This document shows positions 13,681 through 21,892 of a stretch of DNA of 64,000 bases, piece after piece. Positions within the stretch are counted from its first letter, which is position 1; every line of letters begins with the position of its first letter. Made by a program: the position numbers and the translations under genes. Origin of the DNA: Branchiostoma belcheri (lineage: Eukaryota; Chordata; Leptocardii; Amphioxiformes; Branchiostomatidae); contig NW_017803824.1 of assembly GCF_001625305.1 (NCBI RefSeq), positions 2,506,960 through 2,570,959 on the forward strand, in the 5' to 3' direction. Under the pieces are notes generated by a model. It did no database searches and was not told the DNA's origin. It saw nothing but the letters and a program-made list of their open reading frames with translations.

Positions 13681-15149
13681 TTCTGGGTAGGAACATGTCA
13701 CCTGGCTGCCATACCGACCATGCCAAACAACTTAACATTCTGCCTGGTTAGTAGAACATGACATTCTTCAGCTTCCTCTTACTGTAAATAGAATGCAGCA
13801 TGGACCAGTTTCTTGGAAGGGAAAACAGTACATTAAATGTTCATGCATAAATTTCAGTGTTATGCTAAAAATTCTGGGCTTAATGTCTATCTAATGAAGA
13901 AAATTTATCAGCCAGCGAATTGTCAAGCAAGGACAGACATATACAGTATGTGTACAAACATACAGAGCAATGTAACAGTGAACACTAGTGCTAAATTAAA
14001 CGATATAATGTATGATTTAATTGTCCTTCCCACAAAATATGCTTTGAAAGTTAGTGCAATCATTCAAAACAATATTTTCCAGATGAATACAGTTATTCTA
14101 AACTCAGGTATTTCTAGCCATACAAGTATTCTTTTATATCCTTGACTATACATGTAACTATAATGCTCCTGAATTAACTTCTTGTAGGATGATGTCATTG
14201 ATTACATCAACACACAGGTCTTCAGAGATATGACTAATATACTTAAATATACAATTTTTTTCATCAATATTTCAAAGGGATATAATACAAGTAACTGATT
14301 CCACATCCTCCCACAGATGACTTCAGGATGTCTGCAGGATTTGGAATGTGGATGACTTCCTTATAAAGGCATCACAAAAAACTGAAAGAAATCCCCTTGT
14401 ATCAGGTACTTCCGGCGTGTCATAAAATATTCATGCAGCCATTGTAGCTAATCAGCATATACTTCCACGTCACAAAGAAAAGGAGAAGCAAACCTGGCCA
14501 GGTCATTGACTTGGGTGTGACAGAGATTATCCCAGTATATATATATATATATACAACATTTCAAACTGGAGAATGTTCAAATTCTGGGGAAAACTACTAA
14601 AATTTTGTTACAGAGAACCAAATGCTACTAGTATTACATTTGCCATATGGTTTTCATATAGACAATTTTACCCTAAAAGTATGTCTGAACAGGTGCATTG
14701 GTATGGCATAGGGTTCAAAATGTCAAAGTTAACTGGGTCATCCAAGAGTATTCTTCTTCACCATAAAAGACTGCAGTGTCTGTATTAAGCTGTCCCTGAA
14801 AAAAGCCTACAGGTGAAGTAGTGACATCATTGGTGCCTGAAGAATAATTATGCCATTATTCATCATCAACATCTCTAACCTTTATCATTAGAAGATCTAA
14901 TGACCTGCATCCCCCCTTCAACGTTTTCTCATCAAAATTTCATTCTGAAGGCAGAAAGCATGAAGAACTGACATGGTCATGGTCATCCTGATTATGATCC
15001 GATAGAAGGTTTTGGACAGAATGTAGATTAAAGTGATGATAAGGAAACCAGACTACAACATCTATCAGGTAAGGCTGGATGAACATAGATATTGCGTTTA
15101 TATCACACACAAAATGACATAATTGTAGCTGCAGAAACTGGCAAATACA
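13681..15149. other. Non-coding with a short TA microsatellite
   Basis: No gene recognised. A (TA)n tract of about 19 bases lies at 14535-14553. Open frames at 13837-14145 and 14573-14788 (+) have no recognisable features. Confidence 0.5.
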
Positions 15150-15189
15150 TTGGCTAGAGTAATGATAATATTATCATTACTCTAGCCAA
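15150..15189. repeat. Perfect 40-bp palindrome
   Basis: The left half TTGGCTAGAGTAATGATAAT is followed with no spacer by its exact reverse complement. Such a sequence can extrude as a cruciform or be a joined pair of short inverted ends. It lies in otherwise unremarkable A+T-rich DNA. Confidence 0.95.
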
Positions 15190-16559
15190 CGACCACTTAA
15201 GGGACGAACAAGAACAAGAAAACAGCCACAGGAAGCTGGCATATTGCGGTCTTCTTGGGTATCTTGGTTGACCAATACATATAGATTTTGCCTACAATGG
15301 ATACTAGTAGTTGATAGAATCTCCCAGAGGTGAGAAACACAACTGCTGAGTCTGCTGGTGAGATTGTACCCCAGACAATTACTGTGTTATCGAGGTCACC
15401 TGAATTAGCACCATCTCAGACCCTTGCACCTATGAACCATCAATTCTAAAAGCTCTTGTTCTTTCAGCCTGGGCTAATTATCAGTTTGGGATTACTTTTA
15501 TTAGGGTTAGAATTGGAATCATCAGTTTACTTGAAGGATGGGTCATTGATAGATAAAGTTATCCAATGTTTACAAGATAATCAACTAAAGACACACTTGT
15601 CAGGGTTTCGATAGTGTGAAGGTGGCAGCTGATTATCCAGTAATGCTTGAGGTTGCATCTCACCAGTTTACTACCGTAAATTTGTCCGGTTAGGGCAATC
15701 ACTATCGATCTTAAGTAGACTCTTAGGGGTTACATCCAGGCAAGGACAGGTCCTGCCAAGTTGCACTGAAGTTGTCAAGTTGATCAATCAAAGACACACA
15801 TGTCAACTTTTAAACAGTATGATGGTGCCAGCTGATTACCGAGTATTGCACAAGACTGCATTTCTCATGTTTACTGCCATACAACTGTCAGATTAAACCC
15901 AACAACATTAATCTTATATGGACTTCTTTCATGAGCAGCTAGACCAGCCAAGTAATAAGCAAGGCCACAATAATGTCCTTTTTGGTTCTCATACATTTTT
16001 TAAACAAATAATCATGAGAACAGAGGGCTAGTAGGAAATCTTGAGTATAACCATTCAATTGTCAGTACCAAGGTCTAGACTTTCTTCAAAGACTTTGTCT
16101 TCATGATGTTCATTCTTCTTCACAGCAAGTTTTTTTCTAAAATCTTATAACCGATAAATTGCAGAGGCCCAAAATTGCACTAGTTCACTGCCTGAAACCA
16201 CATGTCTGCTGCAGGTGTTCAAATCAATGAAAATCACATCAATCAGGACCGGGTGGATGCCGACTGTCAGAACAGGATGGCGCAACACTGCCGGAGAGTA
16301 ACCGGCAAACAGTGGAAACAACGGAGGGTGGTAGATTTATATCGTTATGACGTAGGTTGCTTTTAGGAGCGTTAGAATAGTATAACACGAAGCTGCACAC
16401 AGATTGATTGTTTTAAGACCTGACGCTCTCATCAATTATTTTTCAGGACAGTTTACGACCTTCACATTTGTTCCAGTGGTTATGTAACACGGAAATGAAG
16501 TCACAAATATGAACATTCTACTAATTTCTAGCTAACTGTATCCCAGCTTGAACATAATT
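15190..16559. other. Non-coding, nothing recognised
   Basis: No gene is supported. A short, somewhat CpG-richer patch at 16240-16350 is the only compositional feature. Confidence 0.5.
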
Positions 16560-16848
16560 ATGGGTTCACCACACCACTTCGTGGTGTGGTGAAACCATAT
16601 TGCTTTTTCTGGTGTTTCTTCTTCTCCTTCTCCTCCTGCCATTTTTTAAATGGATTCAGCTTCTTCATTTTAGGGCCTAAGGTCCTGAAATTTGGTATGG
16701 AGGTACAGTGGGCAAATACCCCTAGGCGTTTTTTAAATTTTTGTGATACAAGCTTTTACAATCGTTTTATTTGCTTTTTTAGCGGTCCCCATAGGAAAGT
16801 ACTGTGCGGGGGCGTACGCGCGTGACGTAATAAGAAAGAAATTCGGCG

Positions 16849-16870
16849 GCATGCCCATATATGGGCATGC
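16849..16870. repeat. Perfect 22-bp palindrome
   Basis: GCATGCCCATA is followed directly by its reverse complement TATGGGCATGC. It lies inside the element at 16560-18248, next to a CpG-rich stretch. Confidence 0.9.
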
Positions 16871-17040
16871 AAGCATGAACCTGACGCAGCCTAATCTTTT
16901 CTTCTTGCTGATTGGCTGTTGGATTTGATTGGATTAACTCAATTAAAACCTGTTCAAAGCCATTCCATTTTGACAGTATGAACTCAAGTGTTTTGGTAGG
17001 TACAGCACAGGCCACGAAATACGCATCAATTTTCGAGGGA

Positions 17041-17170
17041 CGTTCTGCGGGAGAGTGCAGGACGCTGTGCGGGACTTCCCTCGGGAGAGTGCGGGACGTC
17101 CTCCGGGAGAGTGCGATACGTTCTGCGGGAGAGTGCGGTACGTCCAGCGGGAGAGTGCGGTACGTTCTGC
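17041..17170. repeat. 22-bp GC-rich minisatellite
   Basis: About six imperfect units of the type TTCTGCGGGAGAGTGCGGTA are arranged head to tail. Because 22 is not a multiple of three, the repeat stays open in several frames on both strands, which explains the cluster of overlapping arginine/serine-rich frames here. These should not be read as genes. Confidence 0.85.
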
Positions 17171-17332
17171 GGGAGCCAGACATTTTGCTCTTCTCTGTTG
17201 GAACAACGCAAGTTGGAGGTCAATGACCTGCGCCCGGCGTGTAAACAAGATTGGACAGGGAGCGGCTGTAATATCAAAGGAGCCGGCGGCCATGCTGTTT
17301 ACTTTTTATGACATACAATGCAGTGAGTGATG

Positions 17333-17413
17333 TGTATCGCACCGAGTTAGCTCGGTTGGAAACGCGCAAGGCGGCAATCCCAGGCATTGCAAGTTCGAAC
17401 CCCAGTGCATCGG
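17333..17413 (+). other. tRNA-like sequence with A and B box
   Basis: TAGCTCGGTTGG at 17348-17359 fits a Pol III A box and AGTTCGAACCC at 17392-17402 fits a B box, with about 32 bases between them as in tRNA genes. The acceptor and T stems pair poorly, so this is a tRNA pseudogene or a tRNA-derived SINE head rather than a functional tRNA. It sits inside the element at 16560-18248 and is followed by an A+T-rich tract (17410-17520) made of short AACAATTTT-like repeats. Confidence 0.5.
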
Positions 17414-18445
17414 ACATAAATATTTTTAGCAATTTAACATTTTTAACAATTTTATAATTTTTAACAATTTTATCAGTTTTAACGATTTTAACAATTCTGC
17501 ATTTTAACAATTACAACATTTTTTTTATTTTCGTTGTTTTGCTTTTAACATTCAAAAACTGATTGTTCTTACTCAAGAATGTCAATAACTTAGAATGTTA
17601 GTCTTTTGTATTTTTCCAACATACAAACTAAAATCACTTTGATGTTGTCACAAAAGTATTGAGCTGACAAGAGAGAAGGAGTACGGTACTCTGCCAGTGT
17701 GAAGAATCTACAGAGGTATTACCAGTCACTAGTAGCAAGAGATAGACCACATTGAATGATGACGATGAGGACGAATCATATGAAGTACTATCATAGCTAG
17801 TACAGAAATTCTACTGCTTTACTTTACTTTCTTTCACTCTGTACATGCAATTAGCTCACTGGCATGATTTTAAAAATAAAGGTTATGATAATCATATTAT
17901 ATGTATAGCTTATTCAATGTATGGCTTCATAGTTTATGTGATTGTTAATAACACCTGCACAGAGCATTTCCATACTGACAGTATGTCTTTATTCAAGTGT
18001 TTTGGTAGGTATTTCAAGCTTTTCTGCTCCAGCATTGGAATGCGGGGCATGAACGTTTTTTTTTATTTTGAAAATCAACAGTTTGCATTATGCAATTAAA
18101 AATCCTAACCAATAAAGTAGGGAATAGCTATCCAACTGTTGTTTTAGTTGTATGTTACTTCATATTATAGTTATATCAATGTAAATCATTGTTTTCCCTT
18201 GTGTTTCTCATTCTTTCCCTGCCATGTCGTAAAATGTGGTGAACCCATCGCTGTATTTGCTCCAAAGCAAATATTGGCCTTTCTAGTTGATTTCAACTTT
18301 CTCTCTGTTGCCTAACATTGTAACAAGTATTGTGAATTTGGTGCCACATAAAACCTCAACATGGCAGGGCAATTCTACATCATTCTTTAAGTTCTGTTAA
18401 TGACAATAAACATCAGAGGTTTTCTAGGGATTGCAAAATATCTAC

Positions 18446-18592
18446 AGTTGGACATACAGATCAGAAACTGACCTGCCTAGCTGCTGCTGAGCTTGGCGTG
18501 CTTCTCAGCACCACGGAAGGTTCCAAGTGTCTGCAGTGCCGTCTCATCAGTTAGACGCCTCCCTTCCTCGACGTTTCGCCCCGTTCTGCCTA
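18446..18592 (-). repeat. 147-bp direct repeat, copy A (element 3' end)
   Basis: Identical base for base, as read, to 21746-21892, at an offset of exactly 3300 bp and in the same orientation. Here it forms the 3' untranslated end of the retroelement, downstream of the stop at 18641. Confidence 0.95.
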
Positions 18593-18640
18593 AGACGTCT
18601 CTGGGGGGTGGGGCAACGGAGCAGGCGTCCCTGCTCCGCT

Positions 18641-18879
18641 TCAGGCACTGTCACCACTTCTCTGGAAGGACTTCCACGCCTTATCCTTTCTCCTCAGCCA
18701 CAACACGAAACTGCTTCTTTCTGCTTCCTCAGTCACCTGTCTAGTGAGCTTTGTCTGGGCTTTTCCCCTGATGTTGAAGTCCCTGCACAGACGCATGAAG
18801 GAAGTCCCTACAAATCCTCTTACTCCGACTTCTACTGGGTATAGGCGCGTCTGCCATCCTTTCTGCTTGCACTGCTGGA
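18641..18879 (-). pseudogene. C-terminal fragment of the retroelement ORF
   Basis: One open frame runs from the N gap to a TGA at 18641-18643. It contains KGWQTRLYPVEVGVRGFVG, then a helical, charged tail with VTEEAERSSF and KDKAW. From family knowledge this matches the end of R2/NeSL-like polyproteins found in lancelet and coral genomes. It is cut off from the main ORF by the gap, a lost segment and an insertion, so it is only a fragment. Confidence 0.65.
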
Positions 18880-18899
18880 NNNNNNNNNNNNNNNNNNNN
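18880..18899. other. Assembly gap (20 N)
   Basis: Twenty undetermined bases fall inside the C-terminal part of the retroelement. A round-number run like this usually marks a gap of unknown size, so the true distance between its flanks is uncertain. Confidence 0.99.
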
Positions 18900-18900
18900 A

Positions 18901-19010
18901 TTATTGAGAAATTACTTGCTTTACTTTGCTTGACCTGTGGCTTGGATATTATAATATCAGGATGTCGAATACAGTGGGAGCCAGTTTCATCCTGCGTGTT
19001 TTGATTTTCT
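18901..19010 (-). pseudogene. Possible nuclease-region remnant of the retroelement
   Basis: One minus-strand frame reads CIRHPDIIISKPQVKQ. In related elements a 'PDI(V/I)' motif followed about 15-20 residues later by an E-L-T-V-P-W-E segment forms a restriction-like endonuclease site of PD-(D/E)XK type. Here the first motif is visible, but the second would fall at or beyond the N gap. Short and weak on its own; the position before the C-terminal fragment supports it. Confidence 0.35.
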
Positions 19011-19400
19011 CAACTTATTTGCATGTAAGTATCACTTGAACAGATAATTAGATTACGCCACTTATGGAAAGGATAACTAGATTACGCCGTTTTTTTATCG
19101 TCAATATTTGCGGCATAAATGAGGGGCGATAAGAACACCAAGAAGGGCAATGGTTGGTAAGATACCAAAGAACACAAAACGGTACGAATTTTTCTTATCG
19201 CCCCCGAAATGAGGTCTGTAACGTATTCTGGGATAGTTTTGAGGGTATTTGGAGAGTTTGTCCTGGATTCGATGCGTTTTAAGACTTGCGCGCAAAATGG
19301 GCATTTAATTGTATACTGTAAAATAATATGCATTTTTCACTTCCAAAATTAAATGCCTGTCGAAATTTAGCACCTCCTTCTGGAGGTTAGTACTCCTTTA
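19011..19400. other. Unrelated insert within the retroelement
   Basis: This stretch separates two retroelement fragments and shows no similarity to what the family carries here (normally several hundred codons). A short repeated phrase, AGATTACGCC, occurs near 19050 and 19081. It is probably a secondary insertion or rearrangement replacing the lost coding sequence. No inverted ends were identified. Confidence 0.4.
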
Positions 19401-19493
19401 AGTGGCCACTTGAGTCTCGGAAACAGCATGAACTGCACACACCAGATTTTCAGTCTCCCTGGTAACTCGCACTTGTCAATCAGTCTCAGGCCG
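19401..19493 (-). pseudogene. Out-of-frame continuation of the retroelement ORF
   Basis: Directly after the stop of the main ORF, another minus-strand frame gives LPGRLKIWCVQFMLFPRLKW, the expected next block of R2/NeSL-like proteins (post-RT thumb/linker). The main ORF therefore ends by frameshift near 19530-19545, not at its natural end. The similarity stops at about 19401. Confidence 0.65.
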
Positions 19494-21593
19494 TTACATG
19501 CTTGGTCGACTACGTCCTTGGCCTCTACCTCTGTCACTCAGACTACTTGTATACAGCCGGCCTAAACTCTTGATTGGTTCTTCCTGAATGTTCGGGATTT
19601 GTTGGCCGTTTACTGAGAAGGTCCTGTTGCTGATCACTCCTTTCCTAAGAGACAGGCTTCTAGACTTTGCTGGTTTAAACTGCATACCTGCCCATCCTGT
19701 CAGTTCTTCTAGTCTCTGCAGCAGACGTTTGGTGCACGGTGCAGTACGGAGAATGCTTGTCACATCGTCCATGAATGCACGGAGTGCTGGCATCCTCTCC
19801 CCCGTTGGTGCCTTGACTCCTCCCACCACCTGTTTGGCACCAACCAGGAGAACTTCAAATCCCATGATGAACAATAATGGTGAAATGGAACACCCCATGG
19901 CAATGTCTTTCTCCACCTTCTGCCAGCCTGTGGTATAGCTCCTGGTGCTGATGCTTAGCTTAAAGTCAGAGAAGTAGTTGTGGACCATCTGTTTCACTTC
20001 CTTTGGTACCCAGAAGAACTCCAATGCATACTGGATGACCTTGTGTGGAATAGACCCATAGGCGTTTGCCAAGTCCAGCCAGACGACATGGAGGTCTTCC
20101 TTTCTGCTCCTTGCAAGCTGGATCTGGTTCCAAATCGTACTGGCGTGTTCTGTGCAACCTGGGAATCCTGGGATTCCTGCCTTCTGGATTTCTGTGTCAA
20201 TAAGGTTATTAGAAATCAGATAACTGGTGAGTCGTTTGGCTAGCACAGTGAAGAACAGCTTGCCTTCCACATTGAGCAAGGAAATGTTCCTGAATTGCTG
20301 AATAGAGGATGAAATCTTCTCTTTAGGTATCAGAACTCCCCCTGCTCTCCTCCAGGCCAAAGGCACACACTGCTTTCTCCAGGCCACACGCATGAGCTTC
20401 CAGAGAATACACAGAGTCTTTGGACACATCTTGTACACCCTGTAAGGAACTCCGTTTGGTCCTGGAGCTGCAGATGCTCTGGCCCTTCGAATCGCTGTTG
20501 TAATCTCACTCCACTTGGGTGGGGAGATGTCCATGGGAACTGACGGTTGGGCCGGTCTCGGGATGTAACCAGGCGGCCCTAGTGGCTTGTGCCTTTCTGG
20601 ATCGGTGTATGTCTCTTCTAGGTGAGCTTCCAGTTCCTCTTTTCCGACATTGAGGGAACCCCCTTTCTTCTCCTCTAGCAGGGCCCTAGCGAATTTGTAC
20701 GGATTCTTGAAGAACTCTGCCCGTTGTTTCTGCTTCCTCTTCCGCTTCTTTCTCAGTCTTTCTGCCCTCCTCAATGGTTTCAGCCTAGCTCTAACTTCTT
20801 CCCACAACACTTGGAGACCGGCTTTTTCCTCCGGGCTCGCTTTCCTCCACAACTTCCTTAACTGGCGCCTTCGACGTACAAGTTGGAGTATCTCTCTCTC
20901 TCTCCTACCGAAACTGTTCCTACTAGGCTGACGCTCTCCAACAACTACTGTTCCCAACCTTCCGCTGCAGAAGTTGTACACCATCTCCCCTACACTATTC
21001 AGCTTTCGCTCGATGTCTCCTTTGAGCCCTTGTTCCAGAATATTGCTTAGGTCGCTATCTAGCTCTTCCCACGCTGCTCTGTTGTTGGCTTTGGGCCATC
21101 TTATCTTCTCCTTCTTGACGAACTCAACCTCCTCTACATGTTGACTTGTTGTAGCTTCTTCTTCAGGGGGAATACTCTCTACTGGCTCTAGGCTTGGTGT
21201 CTCGGTTGGGTGCTGGACACCTGTATCTGGCCTCGACTCCTCCGGGGGAGCACCGTTGCCAGGAGCAGACGCACCGCTGGTGAAGTCCTGGGGTCTGTGG
21301 TTTACTACCCGCCCCCTGTCCTCGTTCGTCTGACCAGCAATCGCTGTGCGGGTGCGCTGCATCCGGTCCTGGCACTTCATCCTCCCCTGATGAATACGTA
21401 GACCCCTATACGTGGTGACGCGTTGCCAGCCGCAGCTGCATGTCCTCATCACCGCTCTTTCTCTTTGGTCCTTAGTTCGTTCCTTGTTCGTCACCTGTTG
21501 GTCTGGTCCAATGGGTCCATCTCGCTTCCCCGCTCTCGCTGGACCCCGGGGCTGACTTTCTTTAGTACTCGCTGTAGTAGGTAGGGTGACCAT
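19494..21593 (-). CDS. Retrotransposon polyprotein: CCHC finger + reverse transcriptase (frameshifted)
   Basis: The 699-aa ORF would copy element RNA into DNA at a nicked target. Residues 52-74 form a CxC-x13-H-x5-C finger (C52, C54, H68, C74), probably for nucleic-acid binding. Residues 226-296 are strongly basic. The RT core follows: SAAPGPNGVPY at 374-384, a fingers segment around FRNISLLNVEGK (434-445), motif A with D507 (LDLANAY), motif B GCSISP (567-572) and motif C FMDD with D609 and D610, then KPAKSRSLSL. The three catalytic aspartates are present. The last ~12 residues are out of frame: a frameshift cuts off the thumb and C-terminal nuclease, so the protein is incomplete. The start is the first ATG downstream of the 22-bp tandem repeat; translation could also begin further in. 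Confidence 0.85.
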   Translation of the reverse strand: MVTLPTTASTKESQPRGPARAGKRDGPIGPDQQVTNKERTKDQRERAVMRTCSCGWQRVTTYRGLRIHQGRMKCQDRMQRTRTAIAGQTNEDRGRVVNHRPQDFTSGASAPGNGAPPEESRPDTGVQHPTETPSLEPVESIPPEEEATTSQHVEEVEFVKKEKIRWPKANNRAAWEELDSDLSNILEQGLKGDIERKLNSVGEMVYNFCSGRLGTVVVGERQPSRNSFGRREREILQLVRRRRQLRKLWRKASPEEKAGLQVLWEEVRARLKPLRRAERLRKKRKRKQKQRAEFFKNPYKFARALLEEKKGGSLNVGKEELEAHLEETYTDPERHKPLGPPGYIPRPAQPSVPMDISPPKWSEITTAIRRARASAAPGPNGVPYRVYKMCPKTLCILWKLMRVAWRKQCVPLAWRRAGGVLIPKEKISSSIQQFRNISLLNVEGKLFFTVLAKRLTSYLISNNLIDTEIQKAGIPGFPGCTEHASTIWNQIQLARSRKEDLHVVWLDLANAYGSIPHKVIQYALEFFWVPKEVKQMVHNYFSDFKLSISTRSYTTGWQKVEKDIAMGCSISPLLFIMGFEVLLVGAKQVVGGVKAPTGERMPALRAFMDDVTSILRTAPCTKRLLQRLEELTGWAGMQFKPAKSRSLSLRKGVISNRTFSVNGQQIPNIQEEPIKSLGRLYTSSLSDRGRGQGRSRPSM

Positions 21594-21660
21594 CCGTGAC
21601 GGTCAGACGAGGTTGGGTTACGAGCCCCCCCGTCCCCATGCAGGTCTCTCCCTGCGGTCA

Positions 21661-21726
21661 CCAGCCTGTTCCTGGTGGTCAGCCAGCCTGTTCCTGGTGG
21701 TCAGCCAGACTGTTCCTGGTGGTCAC
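21661..21726 (-). repeat. Three 22-bp tandem repeats in the retroelement 5' region
   Basis: Units CCAGCCTGTTCCTGGTGGTC + AG begin at 21661, 21683 and 21705, the third with minor changes. They lie just upstream of the ORF start at 21593 on the minus strand. Repeats in this position are often promoter monomers in non-LTR elements; that role is inferred. Confidence 0.85.
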
Positions 21727-21745
21727 TGGGCAATCCAGAGAGGTA

Positions 21746-21892
21746 AGTTGGACATACAGATCAGAAACTGACCTGCCTAGCTGCTGCTGAGCTTGGCGTG
21801 CTTCTCAGCACCACGGAAGGTTCCAAGTGTCTGCAGTGCCGTCTCATCAGTTAGACGCCTCCCTTCCTCGACGTTTCGCCCCGTTCTGCCTA
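21746..21892 (-). repeat. 147-bp direct repeat, copy B (3' end of a truncated upstream copy)
   Basis: Identical to 18446-18592. Here it lies immediately upstream of the element's 5' region, so it reads as the 3' end of a second, severely 5'-truncated copy joined head to tail. Beyond 21892 the similarity ends abruptly. Confidence 0.9.

Larger units (their letters stand above)
16560..18248. mobile_element. About 1.69-kb non-autonomous DNA element (14-bp inverted ends)
   Basis: ATGGGTTCACCACA at 16560-16573 is matched by its exact reverse complement at 18235-18248. The left end carries a 36-bp hairpin (16562-16597, CACCACACCAC paired with GTGGTGTGGTG). Inside are a 22-bp palindrome, a GC-rich minisatellite, a tRNA-like segment and an A+T-rich tract. 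A direct repeat containing AAGTGTTTTGGTAGGTA occurs near 16986 and 17995. No transposase frame is visible. No target duplication was established, so the boundaries are inferred from the inverted ends. Confidence 0.6.
18446..21746 (-). mobile_element. R2/NeSL-like non-LTR retrotransposon, damaged
   Basis: Read on the minus strand the order is: a 5' region with a 22-bp tandem repeat, a long ORF with an N-terminal CCHC finger and a reverse transcriptase core, a frameshift, fragments of the C-terminal region interrupted by unrelated sequence and an N gap, a stop codon at 18641-18643, and a 3' untranslated end. The final 147 bp is repeated exactly just upstream of the 5' end. The CCHC finger plus RT plus a C-terminal PD-type nuclease remnant is the layout of early-branching, often site-specific non-LTR elements such as R2 and NeSL. 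The exact clade is inferred. Confidence 0.8.

Noticed and set aside
16779-17330. Cluster of overlapping Arg/Ser-rich open frames on both strands
   Set aside because: Produced by the 22-bp minisatellite, which keeps several frames open; not genes.
18446-21892. Reading the 147-bp repeats as LTRs of a retrovirus-like element
   Set aside because: No TG...CA ends, primer-binding site, gag, protease or integrase; the RT blocks are of non-LTR type and the repeat lies after the element's own stop codon as a 3' end.
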